64,000 nucleotides of DNA from Isoetes taiwanensis (taxonomy: Eukaryota; Streptophyta; Lycopodiopsida; Isoetales; Isoetaceae), in NCBI GenBank assembly GCA_021234155.1, contig JAJEKV010000011.1, positions 2,044,001 through 2,108,000 on the forward strand, in the 5' to 3' direction. Position 1 is the first letter of the stretch, and every line of letters begins with the position of its first letter. The translations under genes were made by a program, and so were the position numbers. The notes under the pieces were generated by a model. That model had not been told where the DNA came from. It did no database searches and was given only the letters and a program-made list of their open reading frames with translations. This document shows, one piece after another, positions 25,880-37,000 of this stretch.

Positions 25880-26262
25880 ACATCCCCAAGACAATAGAAT
25901 TCGAAAAACCTTCCAATCACAAATAAAGATAAATACGACCCCAAAAAATTGTTTCATTAAGAACTTGAACCTATGACCACAGAAATAATATTGGATCCGA
26001 AAAAGTGACACAAATAAAAGAGAAATACGACCCCAAAACATTGGACCGGAAAAATTGTTTCATTCGAAACTTGAACCTATGACCATAGAAATAATATTGG
26101 ATCCAAAAAAATGACACAAATAAAGATAAATACGACCCAAAACATTGGACCCGAAAAAATTGTCTCATTTGGAACTTGAACCTATGACCACAGAAGTAAT
26201 ATTGGATCCGAAAAAAATTGCTTCATTCAAAACTTGAACCTATGACCACAGAAATAAAAACC
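25880..26262 (+). repeat. Tandem repeat, ~105-bp unit, about 3.5 copies
   Basis: Units contain ACTTGAACCTATGACCACAG, AATAATATTGGATCC and AAATACGACCC in fixed order, at about 25,955, 26,058, 26,172 and 26,228. Earlier, at 25.27-25.57 kb, a different unit (CCTAGGTTGCGCTTGA plus AAAATCCAC) repeats three to four times. Confidence 0.7.
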
Positions 26263-27200
26263 ATCTGGCTATCCAATGCACCCTGTCAGATTTTGTTAAT
26301 ACTTTGCTAATTATATTATTATTATATATATATCTGAAGAAGGCAAAAACGACTTACAGAAACTGATAGGAAGGTCTGCGGTGAAGAGCTCAAGGGTCGC
26401 GGCAACGAACCGACTCCATGCAAGGATTTGATCTGAGTTATTCTGCCAGATGTCGTGGTTAGACTCCAGGTACGATCTAGAGTCGGATTCGGCTCAAAAC
26501 TGGCCTTGACAAACACATCAAAGCTGGATCTCCATAAGCACCGACAACCAGGAAAACGGCACGGGCCTCATGCTGAACATCAAGCACAAAAATTAATATG
26601 AACAGCACCAGGTTAGGGCTTGCAACCATCGATTTATGCTAAATCACAAATCGCATCTGCAAAAGTGGAATACAAAAAGGCATCAATATTATCCGGCATG
26701 CCCTCTGCTCCAGAAAGATTCCTTGCAACCATCGATTCATGCTTTGTGCTCTAGCAAGATCAGGAAGAAAATTGATTAAAAACTGTCCATGAATATATTG
26801 AGTGGTCTACCAAGATCATACAAAATCATACAAACCAAAGAACTGGATTCCTGCAAAACCCTCACCGCTAAGAAGCCATTCAAAATAAAACCAAGAAAAC
26901 CCAGATCTGGACTGCACAAAACTCTGGTCGAAAAAGTATTTCTTGAACCACATCTAAGAAGGCTTAGCGGGAACCAGTAGCTAGTAGCTGGCAGCAGTGG
27001 CCGAATCCAAGCCGAAGGAAGAGCCCTCCTATCGAGCTTCCTGGAAAAACCAAAGAAAAACTCGCAGAGAAAGGAAAAGGATGCTACATCCAATCTCAAA
27101 AGCAGAGAAACGAAAAAGAAGATGATCACCAGACCAGAAATTTTAGCAGATTGTGCAATAAAGATCAAACATAGGAATAGTCTTTGAACGGTAGATTATC

Positions 27201-27345
27201 AAACTGGTAGGATAGAGAAGAAGCAGAAAACTAGCTCAAGAGAACGCCGATGACGAAAAATGAAAAGATGCTGAATAAATAGGGAGTGTGAAGCGTCCCC
27301 ATCCAAGGAATGTCGGTTCTATTGCTATCGCAATAGAACCGTGGC
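27201..27345 (+). repeat. Hairpin-bearing direct repeat, right copy
   Basis: Near-identical to 21,691-21,837. The hairpin arms CGGTTCTATTG and CAATAGAACCG are kept, and the outer arms still largely pair although their sequence has changed. Confidence 0.75.
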
Positions 27346-27498
27346 ATTGGTTGGATAACCAGAGCAGATATTGATCGATTTAAATATATTACCTGTAAAG
27401 AACTTAAGGATGAGTTGTTTACTGTGTTTTTAGTTACTATATTCTAGTTCTAGTTATATGTGTTTTCTACTACATATGTTATTATGTTCAGACAATGA

Positions 27499-27530
27499 CT
27501 AGTAATGGTGCCCAGCGTTGCTGGGCATAA
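27499..27530 (-). mobile_element. Helitron 3' terminus, minus strand
   Basis: On the minus strand the sequence reads GCCCAGC-AAC-GCTGGGC (a perfect 7-bp stem, 27,510-27,526), eight bases, then CTAG followed by T. This is the hairpin plus CTRR-T end of plant Helitrons. The element body would lie to the right. A matching terminus in the other orientation is at 40,429-40,456. Confidence 0.6.
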
Positions 27531-27639
27531 GTTGGGAATTTGTGTGGACGAAAACCTATTCAGCTCAGACTCCTTTTCATAAATCTAATATAATAGAAAC
27601 CAGACCCAGATTGCTGAGCTTTAAGAGGTTTTTGTGCAT

Positions 27640-29215
27640 TCGACACCCTTCCTCTTCCCTTTGTCTTTTGCTCTATCCTGCATTTCTTTTTTTTTCTCGT
27701 TTTCTTACACATTTTCCTTTTTCCTTTTCCCTTTTTTCTCATTTTTCCCCTGCACGTCTTTTTTTTTCCTTCTCTTGTTTTTTTTCTTTTTTCACCCCCT
27801 TCTCCCTTCTCTTCCCTTTCCTTTCCCCTTTCCCTTTTTCCCTTCTTTTTTTTCTGACGGTCCCTTCCCTTTTCATCCTTTCCCCGCCCTTCCTATTTTT
27901 CCCTTCCTTTTCACTTTTCCTTTTCCCATGCACTTTTTTCGTTCTCTTTTTCTTACATTTTCATGTGCCCCTTTTCTTCCTTTCCCCATCCTCTTCCTCT
28001 TTAGCCCTTTCCCTTTTCCGCTTCTCTTTTCCCATTTCCCTCTCCCTTTTTCCTCATGCCTGTTTCCCTTCCCTTTCCCCCTTTCCGTCTTCCTTTTTCC
28101 TTTCCTTTCCCTTCCATTTTTATTTTTTCGCGACCCTTTCACTTTTCCCAGTACCCTTTTCTTTTCCCTTTCTTTTTCATTTTCTCTTTCCTTATGCCTC
28201 TTTCCATTCCCTTTTCTCTACCTTTTTTCATGTGCCCCTTTTCTCCTTTCCCCAGCCTCTTCTTTTTTTCCCTTTCCTCTTTTTCTTTTTTTCTTTTTCT
28301 TTTCCTTTTCCCATGCTCTTTTTCCCCTTTCCTCACCCTTTCCCTCTTCCATTTTTTTCATGCCCTTTTCCCCTTCCTCTTCCCTCTTTTTCAATTCCTT
28401 AATCCTGACCTTCTCCTCTTCCGCTTTCCCCCCTCCTCTTCCGCCCTTTTTGACCCTTTCCCTCTTTTTTCCTTTTCCCGATCTTTTTCCCTTTTCCTGA
28501 TGGACTTTTTCCTTTCCGTTTTCCTTCTTTCCCGGTCCTTTCCCTCTTCCTCTTTTACACATGCCCTTTTTTTCTTTCCTTCACCCTTTTCCCCTTCCTT
28601 TCCTTTTCCCATGCCCTTCCCACATTTGTCCTCTTTTCTTTTTTTCCATGCCCGTTTTTCTCTTTTCCCCCACCCTTTCCCTCTTTCCCTTTTCTTTTTT
28701 CCATGTTCTTTTTTGCTTCCTTTTTTTCCTTTATTTGCCCTTTTCCTCTTCCATTTTTTCTCATGCCCTTTGAATCCCCTTCCCTTTTGTCATTTCCCTC
28801 TTCCCTTTTTCTAATGCCCATTTTCCATATTCTATTTCCTTCTTTGCCCCTCCCTTTTTTCTTTTTTCCTTTCACTTTCCCTTTTTCCATGCCCTTTTTC
28901 CCTTCCCTTCTCCCCACCTTTTTCCTTTTTCCCCTTTTCCCTACCCTTTTGCTCATTTTTCCAACCTTTCCTCTTTTCCTTTTCCTTCCTTTACCCATTT
29001 TTCATCCTTTTTCTCACTCTTTCCCTTTTTCATATGCCATTTCCCCTTCTCTTTTCCCCTTTACCTCTTCCCCTTTCCTCATGCCCTTTTCTCAGGTTCC
29101 CTTCCCCCCTCCCTTTTGATTTTTTCTTTCCGTTTTCCCGTGCCTTTTTGCCCCTTCAAGTTCTCTCATTCCTCCTCCCTTTTCCTTTTTTCCCTTTTCT
29201 TTTATCCCTTCCCCA
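27640..29215 (+). repeat. 1.6-kb polypyrimidine tract
   Basis: The plus strand is almost only C and T, broken about every 40-130 bases by ATGCCC or CATGCAC. It looks like a diverged minisatellite of TTTTCCCTTTTCC-type units. Because purines are rare, stop codons are rare, which creates overlapping S/F/P-rich frames (up to 294 residues) on this strand and K/E/R/G-rich frames on the other. None is credible as a gene. Such tracts can form triplex (H-) DNA. Confidence 0.85.
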
Positions 29216-29529
29216 TAAGACCAATCACGGTGGTAGGAAATTGTGCAAGAAATTGTGGCCTTTAGATGCCCCTAGATGATCTCGGCCACTCAAATTAGGG
29301 CTTGATCCAATCCAAGAATTACGGTAAAACATTATAATATAAGATACTAGAAGCTTATCTACTTACTTAAAATTGTTGTTTCCAAACTCTTGATGGAAGT
29401 CATTTGAACAAAGAGTGGTTCTATCTATTACGTTCACACATCACTATGTATTTCATACTTTTCTGTTTTAAGTGTTCTATGATACTCTATATGCAAAGGG
29501 AACTCCAAAACCATTCCAACTTTTAAAGA

Positions 29530-29665
29530 AATCGAAAGTTGGACGTTCCCATTCCCACACCATCCCGTTCCCGTTTCGAGATTTGGGTCCAAGTTCCCGT
29601 TCCCGTTCTGGGTAGCTATGGGATAGACAGGGCAAAGCCACTCTAACCATTCTAGCGAACCAGGT
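29530..29665 (+). repeat. GTTCCC block plus AGCCACTCTAAC module
   Basis: Second occurrence of the pair of repeat types seen at 9.24-9.83 kb, in the order GTTCCC-rich block then CAGGGCAAAGCCACTCTAAC. The fixed association suggests that both belong to one transposable element family. Confidence 0.5.
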
Positions 29666-29964
29666 ATTGTTGGCATGTAAGTATCACAACTTCTGAAACA
29701 TTTTGTCCTTTACTACATCATATCTGTATCTCATATTCTGGTGCTAGCATCTTTAAACTAACAGTATGCCCACACTCTATTATCTAGCCCAGACAGACAC
29801 TCAGCCTAGCACTTAAGCTTATACATCAAATTAAACCAATCAACACAATATGCACTAAGAAATTCTGTGGCAGACCAAGCTGTATGCATAAACAATTGTG
29901 TAGAGAGCATGAACATACTACTTTAAGTAAATCTACAGATTAAAAATGCAGCAATACATACAGA

Positions 29965-30093
29965 AGAGATGGTTTTCGAGATTTCATGAGGCATAAATTC
30001 GTTCACCAAGAGCCTGTGATCATCTTCAACGTAGTAGCCATTAAGTTTCACTAGCTTTGGATGACAAAGCTGACTAAGGTAGCTCACCTCTGC
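29965..30093 (-). pseudogene. Receptor-like cytoplasmic kinase exon (subdomains III-V)
   Basis: After a good acceptor (TTGTGCAG at 30,094) the minus strand encodes [20 protein letters not shown] followed by [15 protein letters not shown]. That is the exon between the alpha-C helix and the hinge in RLCK-VII kinases (PBS1/BIK1/APK1 type). The expected continuation after EFMP (G-S-L-E-N-H-L) is replaced by [10 protein letters not shown]. No P-loop exon or catalytic HRD/DFG exon was found within several kb. It is a single captured or orphaned exon. Confidence 0.7.
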
Positions 30094-30354
30094 CTGCACA
30101 ATAGAAAGCATTTCAGCTAATACCCTGAGCTATGTACTATGGCGAGTCTTATCTAGAGCTCGGCTATTGCGGAGTCATGCGAAAATCACCAGTCTTTGCT
30201 CTATCAAAAGAAGGAAAAAAATGTCACAACTACCTAGCAGAATATCAGTGCCACATCTCTTTTTTTGCCTCTGAGTTGTCATAAATTCTTCCTGCCATCA
30301 CCGGCCCTGTGATTACCTAGAAAGCACTCTAATGACCAAAACGACCTCATCGGG

Positions 30355-30915
30355 ATAGCAGGCTAGAAATCGTATGAAATAACCTGGATTTGGCTGAAGT
30401 CATGCTAAAGAGGGTCAATTTTTATAGATCTCACCTTAGCTTTGAGATTCGAAGCAGTCTTGATATGGCGAAGATGCTACTGAAGAATTACAGGAAGCAA
30501 ATTGGTACGTCGAGGATGCTGCTGAAGAATTACAGGAAGAAAACTTAAATCTTCGATAGGGCACTCAAATCCTCATCGTCCGATTAAGTCAATCTAATCC
30601 ACACCATCAGATTTAGGGCATGGTTCACGATACAACGCATAGCAGGCTAGAAATCGCTTGAGATAACCTGGATTTGGCTGAAGTCATGCTAAAGAGGGTC
30701 GTTTTTTATAGAGCTTACCTTAGCTCTGAAATTTCAAGCAGTTCTGGTATGTCGAAGATGCTGCTGAAGAATTATAAGAAGCAAACCAGTATGTCGAGGA
30801 TGCTGCTAAAGAATTACAGGAAGCAAACCTAAATCTTCGATAGGGCAATCAAATCCTCACCGTCCGATTAAGTCAATCGAATCCACACCATCAGATTTAG
30901 GGTGTGGCTCATGAC
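30355..30915. repeat. Tandem duplication, ~292-bp unit
   Basis: Landmarks repeat at a fixed distance: ATAGCAGGCTAGAAATCG (30,355 and 30,647), GCTAAAGAGGGTC, and CGTCCGATTAAGTCAATC. Each copy holds an inner doubling of a 45-base segment (GAAGATGCTGCTGAAGAATT and GAGGATGCTGCTGAAGAATT). Confidence 0.75.
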
Positions 30916-30919
30916 ACAC

Positions 30920-32080
30920 GATAAAACTTTATGATATAGAATTTTAAGGAAGAGATCTCTAAAAATATGGAATATCAAAACTGCATCATATTCGAACATG
31001 CCCACATGCTCTTATTTCCAACATAAAAGCAACCTCCTATTGTCTTCACGGTAGAAAGGCATATAGTAGCACCAAATTCCTATGCAACTATATTTTTCCT
31101 AAAGGTTACATATGGAGAGTTCTATGCTCCACTCATCGGCCGCCTCAATGTGCCTCAATCTGCCCGCTAAGTGTTGCTAAACCCTAACATCCCAACATAG
31201 AAAGCACATAAGAAAAGACAAAAACTTCAGTGTTGTAAAACCCTATTTCCACCACCAGCATTCTATGCCAATGCATACAAATACCTTTATTAAACCTTAT
31301 GAAATTATATAGTAGACTTGTCCCTTTCCACAATCTCAGAGCTTTATAGATTAGCCTAATCAAACCATAATGTGATATATATAAACAAAAGTAGTATAGA
31401 ATCAAATCAACAATCCCAGGTAGTGAAAAAAGGAAGGCAAAAAAATGAAATCCAAGATATATCTACAAACGGAAAGGAAATTGTAGCACAAGGATGGCCA
31501 TCAAAGAGATAGCAAGAAAATATCCAAATAATCTGGCAAGATGAACTGCAAATAAAAGAAAGCAAAAGAGATTGGCCATGAATACAGAGCCAAGTTTACA
31601 AAAAGGAAAATTAGAAAGGAAATACAAGTGTCACTTGGAAAAGATACAAGTACAACCTCAAAGGATTCCTGTGATAACGTGCTCGTCCCACTAGAGAATG
31701 TCGATCTTGTAATGCAGCATAAAGGAAAATAAGCAGAAATACCCAAGATGAAGGTCAAAATTGGATACAAAGGCTCAAAACATACAGGCACACAATTCCT
31801 TTTCTAAGAACAACATTTGAAACAACGTAATGCAGAGAAGACCCAAAAAACTATAGGAAAGAAGGTAAAAATAACAAATAACCCCATGTCAGAGTCAAGA
31901 AGTATGAAAGACGCATGAAGGGGTCAAACCAAAAAATCAATCCTAATGAAGACCACTAGAAAATGTTGAACTCGTATTAACAAAATGAATGCCTCACAAA
32001 CAATAAATTATAAAGAAGAAAACTTGTTCTAGCTAAATGTCGAAGTTGAAATTGATGCTAAATGTAAAAGTATAGATGTG
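30920..32080. other. Intergenic, no gene recognised
   Basis: AT-rich flank of the L1 insertion. No coding family, RNA gene or transposon end recognised. Confidence 0.4.
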
Positions 32081-32097
32081 AAGAATCCTACACTCTT

Positions 32098-34320
32098 TGG
32101 CAAAGTCAAGCTTAAGATAGGCAATGCCTTGCCCTGTTCTTCTGGCCCAATAAAGGCCCTCATAAGCTGCGGCAACATTAGTCAAAAGCCAAAGCTTACG
32201 ATAGTGTCCGTTGGGAGTTCTTGTCTGCCATGATGTTAGCGTTGGGTTGTGGTCCACGCTTTACAGAGACAGTCATGAAGCTGCATAGGTCAGCACGGGC
32301 TACGGTGGTGTGCCAGGGTGAACCCTCCGCCTTTTTCTCCTTAGGCAGAGGGGTGCGTCAGGGGTGCCCTTTGGCGCCATTTTTGTTTACGATTGTGGCG
32401 GAGGCACTGTCTCAGTTGTTTTTTGCTGCAGTGGAGGAGGGAGTGGTGGATGGGCTTCGGATGCAGGATGGTAGCCAGCAGATTATTAACCAGTTTGCCG
32501 ATGACACTTTCCTCTTCTTGGTGGCAGAAGAGAGGAATTTGCAGAATGTGAAGGGTTTGTTGGATACTTTCTCCTTGGCCTCGGGCATTCTTACGAATTG
32601 GGTAAGTGCTCCGCATTATGGGCCCGATTGACTCGCCTCCCCTTGTTTGGCTCTATTCCCTTGGAAGGTGCTTCCGTGTAATGTGTGTACTAAGATGTTG
32701 GGTATTCCCTTTGGAGGGGATGTTTCCATGGGGAGGGTGTGGGATGAGATTTTGCGGGGTTCTTGCGAGAAACACCTCAATTGGTGGAAGGGTAGCAAGT
32801 TGTCCATGGCGGTAGGATCACTATTGCCAAGTCGGTTACTTTGTAGCACTCATGTGTATCTGGCCGTGATGCTAGCTCACGAGGGTAAGATCTGAGGCTT
32901 TGGATAAGATTGTTGAAATTTTGTGTGTGGGGGATGATGAAGGGCGATTGTTAAAGTGGCTTGGTGGAAGTGTCTCCGCCCGGGGGATGGGGGCTTGGCC
33001 ATTCTGGATTTAGCGCATAGTAAGGTGTTGGTCTCCAAGTTTGTTTGGAGCATTCGCAGATGGAGCATCTTCTCACATGTGGCCATTGTTGTTCTGATCT
33101 CTTCGTCATTGTGTGGCATTTGGGAAGCCGTTTGTGCATGTGGAGTTGCCACAGGCACTATTGTATGGTCTCGGCCTTTCCCACATGCATCCCCATTTCT
33201 CCACGAAGTGTTTGCGGGCTTGGGATCATGTGCGTGTGCTCTTCCAGCTAGATTATGCCTCGGTTTATCACCACTCTTCTCCTTTCTTGTGGGTTCCTTT
33301 ACCCCTGCGCACTTGCCTTTGGTCGCCATTGTGCATGCTTGGGCCTTGAGGCCCGTTGGAGGCGAAACTGCTGTGCTCACCTTAGAGGATTGGTATTGGG
33401 GTGGTCAGCTAGCCGTGGGAGTTCTTCGAGCTTCGCTTTTACTTTGAGGCGTGGCCGGGCTATTTGGGAGCACGTGGCGGGGAGTATTCCGCTACACATA
33501 CCTATAGTCCCTCGGGGATGATGTGGTGGTGCAGGTTTGGAAGGTTCATCCGGATGTTGTGTCTTCTTGATTTGTGCGGTCTTCTTACCGAGTCTTTGGC
33601 TATTCATGACACACTTGCCCCTTGGGCAAGTGGTCTCTGCAGCTTCCGGATTCTCGATGGCTTTCGGTTTGGGCGTGGACATGGAGCTCACTTCCCCAAT
33701 CAAGGTTAGGGTGCTTATGTGGCGGTGGTGCACCGTTGTATCGGGGTGAATGCTCTTGTGAGTCGGTTTTAGACCGGGTGTGAGCCCTCTCTGCCCTTGT
33801 TGTGGCCTTCATCGTAAGGCGTGGAGCATTATGCGGTTTTATGCCCTCACTTGCGGTACTTTGGGGATTGGGTTAGGGCTCTGTTTTGAGTGAGATTGAC
33901 TAGCCCGGCAGATTCTTTGCTTCATGTATCCTGGTGCTTGGCGCTCTTGCGGCGACAAGCCTTGCATCCGTGTGTGGCTTGGTTGGTGTGGCTGATTTAG
34001 GCGGCGGCGGTTGTGGATCTTCGGGGGATTGGCTGACTGCGGCCTCTCGATCCCTCGACTTCGGTACAAGCTATTTCAAAGCTTTACGGTGTTCCCTGGA
34101 GTAGTAGAGCGTAAGTTTGCCATTTGGCGGGACTTCTTGGGTGTTGTAGATGGTGATGGTCGGTTTGTCTGCAAAGATGGGATTGCGCTTTTTTACGTGA
34201 GTTTGTTGTGGAGTGTCGAGGTATCGCTGGCTCTTTGGGGCAGTTCTCCTTCCTCCTCACTTGCTTTGTAACATTAACATTCTTTTAATATATTGATGAC
34301 ACAGTTCTTCAAAAAAAAAA
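32098..34320 (+). mobile_element. L1-type LINE, 5'-inverted (twin-primed), with exact target duplication
   Basis: The 17-mer aagaatcctacactctt lies at 32,081-32,097 and again at 34,321-34,337, directly after a poly(A). The plus-strand part (from about 32,190) begins KAYDSVRWEF and carries QGCPLAPFLF, the intact catalytic box FADDTFLF (about 32,498) and LASGILTNW, then degenerate RT C-terminal sequence including VAWWKCLRPGDGGLAILDL. The first ~93 bases (32,098-32,190) are inverted: on the minus strand they encode LYWARRTGQGIAYLKLDFAK, the residues immediately N-terminal to KAYDSV. This is the signature of twin priming during insertion. Endonuclease and ORF1 are absent (5' truncation). Confidence 0.88.
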
Positions 34321-34738
34321 AAGAATCCTACACTCTTATCCTCCTAGAAGTAGCAAATAACATTGACCAGAGCTAACAAATCGACCTAGAAAATTTTTTA
34401 TGGTCTAAAAGCGAGTAGCACAATAAATAATTTTCTAGAGTGCCATGCAAGTAAATTGGATGGCACAAAGCTTACAAATCCAAAACCTTTGAAGGCTAAG
34501 AATTCCTAAGCTAACAATGTCATATGTCAGACAAATCCAGATGCATGGAAAGGTGAATGAATGCCAGATATACGACTTAGAAAACATAATAAGAATAGAC
34601 CAATAGGTTAGACAAAAATAATAGAAATGGAAATGCAGATAACGTACAAAAAGTGGAAAAAACTACAGCATGCCGACATCCTATAGGAATAAAAGTAACA
34701 ATATCAAAACAACTCCTTAAGAAAGATTAGATTAGATA

Positions 34739-34975
<237 letters not shown>

Positions 34976-34979
34976 CTTT

Positions 34980-36290
34980 GATAAACAATTTAAGTCCGTG
35001 AGCAAATGTGTTAGACAACCTTATGACTCACATCGACTCAAAAACCTTTGGCGATGATAATAATAAAACAAGCTAACTTCAAACTGCATTTCAAAATAAA
35101 GGAATTACGGAACTTTGAAACCTCTAATTATACTAATTTAGGAGATTAAACAATAGAAATATTCTCGAAAGAATATTTCTATTTTCCATTCCATTGCTTT
35201 TTGCTAAAATCCCCTAATAAAAAACATGAAACCCCTTAATCTTGAATGGTAAAGAAGAAGTAATGAGTAGAAGGAATGTCATGTATACCCAACGCCCATT
35301 GATATCTTAAGATGCAAAAATACCATAAGTCTAACCCACCTTATATGCCAATGCATAGGAATATCTTTTCAATGCAAGTTATAAGAAATTGTACCAAAGA
35401 AGAATCTATATAGATTGAAAACATGACTGAAAAGGTTAACTAATTTAGTTACCTAGTAATATCTGATGCTGCCTCGCAACGGATTCCATTGTAGCATTGT
35501 CATTCTGACACCATCACGAACCTATAAGAAGGTCTGACCAGGCTGACCGTCTTCTGAAATGATGATATGGCAGTAGCTTCTAACATTATGCTCCCATCAC
35601 ATAAAAAAATGTAATGGGAGGAGGCAAGAAATGCCATATTTTGTTATTCGATGATGCCTTTTCCTTTTGCTACAAACTTGTATCGAATATTCAATTTAAG
35701 TACGTTTTCTTCAATACTTAAATAATTGCAAATCTTAAATCAAAGCTTAAAAGAGTACCTGGATAGGAGTTCGAGCGTCGACTCTATTTCTTGTCATTTC
35801 CTGCTACGATTGAAATTTTCATCCTCTTAAGAAAGGAAGCCACCTATTAACCAAGGAACAGAGTTCGAAAAGACGGCTCGCAATACCTTTTCCCAGTACA
35901 TACTCCAGATGATCTTCTTTTTAGGAATGAGACCTACAAAAACATATCATGAGAATGAAAGACTGTTACAATTTATTAAATAAAATAGACTATTAATAAA
36001 AATAAATAAATTATAATACCTTTTACAATATTTTTCTTGTCCTTCATGAGCACCTCTTGAAGCTCCACACGTACAAATCGTGGAGGAATAAAGGTGAAGG
36101 CCTCTCTTAAAAGCTCGAAAATTACTTTACCCTTTTTGTTATCCTCCCATTGTACCAATAATAATGACATATCTACTTTGTTAATTTGGAATTCTCCGGC
36201 ATGGCAAAAAACATTTTTGGAATTTTTTTTTAATCGATTTCATAAGATTTGGAGGGTTTTGGCTGCCTGAAAAAATTTAAGGGTATCCTA
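34980..36290. other. Intergenic; contains a dispersed ~75-bp repeat
   Basis: Positions about 35,447-35,520 match, inverted, 43,121-43,197 (block CCGTTGCGAGGCAGC and TAGGTAACTAAATTAGTTA). A hairpin around AGAAATATTCTCGAAAGAAT lies at about 35,155-35,185. No gene recognised. Confidence 0.45.
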
Positions 36291-36299
36291 AAAATCGTT

Positions 36300-37000
36300 T
36301 ATGGCTTCTCCTGTGATTTCGAAATTTTTAGATTTTGGCGTTGGTTTATCCATGCGGAGCGTTTAGCGGCCCTTCCTGCAGCTGTCGAGGCGGCATGCAT
36401 CATCACAAAGCAGAGTTTGATTACAGTGATTACAGTGGGTCTAAGTTTTCCGTGTTACGCTTGCTCCAAAGCATTTCTATTCTTGCTCCAAACTATCAGA
36501 GCCCCTTCTCACTCCGTTCTACTCTACCCATGCATGCCTTCCATGCCTCTAATTCAATCCTAGCTATGGCCGCTTTGCTTATCTGCGGCACATGATGCTC
36601 GCAGTGTGTATTTTTTGAGATTTTTTCCTGCCCATTTGCTCGCCTGACTGTTATGGCGCATGCTGTGGAAGCTGGAGCTAGCTTATCTTCTTCTTTCGGA
36701 ATTGGGTCTTCGAGAAATCCCTCAGGATCGAAGCGTTTGGGTGCTTTCACGGGTAAAAGCGGTTGTGTTGCATTAAGGGCTTGAGATTATGGATTTGGCC
36801 GTAGGGTTTCTCTGCTCTGAGAACTATCAGAAGGAGGCATTTGTCTTTCTTGCTAGGTTATTCATCCAGCTAGGGAGATATAAAGATAATCATGTTCTGC
36901 AAGTTATGCATGGCATCTATCTTCCCGTAATCAGTAATCCTGGTTGAAGGAGCTCTTTCTATATTTGTAAGAGCTTAGATGATTAGCTATTTGATTGTAT
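36300..37000 (+). other. Possible decayed upstream exon or leader, unassigned
   Basis: A short frame from ATG 36,300 (MASPVISKFLDFGVGLSMRS, then a stop, then RPFLQLSRRHASSQSRV) has a serine/arginine-rich, transit-peptide-like look and lies upstream of the PYG7 exons on the same strand. It contains stops and I cannot connect it by splicing. It could be the ruined first exon of PYG7 or chance. Confidence 0.2.

Larger units (their letters stand above)
20585..27393. mobile_element. Large purine-rich non-coding block, possibly one insertion
   Basis: The plus strand is strongly A/G-rich for more than 5 kb. It has no conserved protein; the long minus-strand frames are F/S/L-rich by-products of the base bias. 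Internal structure: about eight diverged units around GGAGGCTACAGNGCCACGCCGAG at 20.9-21.6 kb, spaced roughly 85-95 bases; two hairpin-bearing direct repeats (21.69 and 27.20 kb); and tandem units at 25.27-25.57 and 25.88-26.26 kb. The 15-mer TGTAAAGAACTTAAG occurs just outside both ends (20,570-20,584 and 27,394-27,408) and could be a target duplication. A LARD-like non-coding retroelement is one possibility. No long terminal repeats were established. Confidence 0.35.

Noticed and set aside
27518-28814. Long S/F/P-rich open frames (up to 294 residues) and the K/E/R/G-rich frames opposite
   Set aside because: They exist because the tract lacks purines and hence stop codons. Three overlapping frames are open at once and the composition is pure low complexity.
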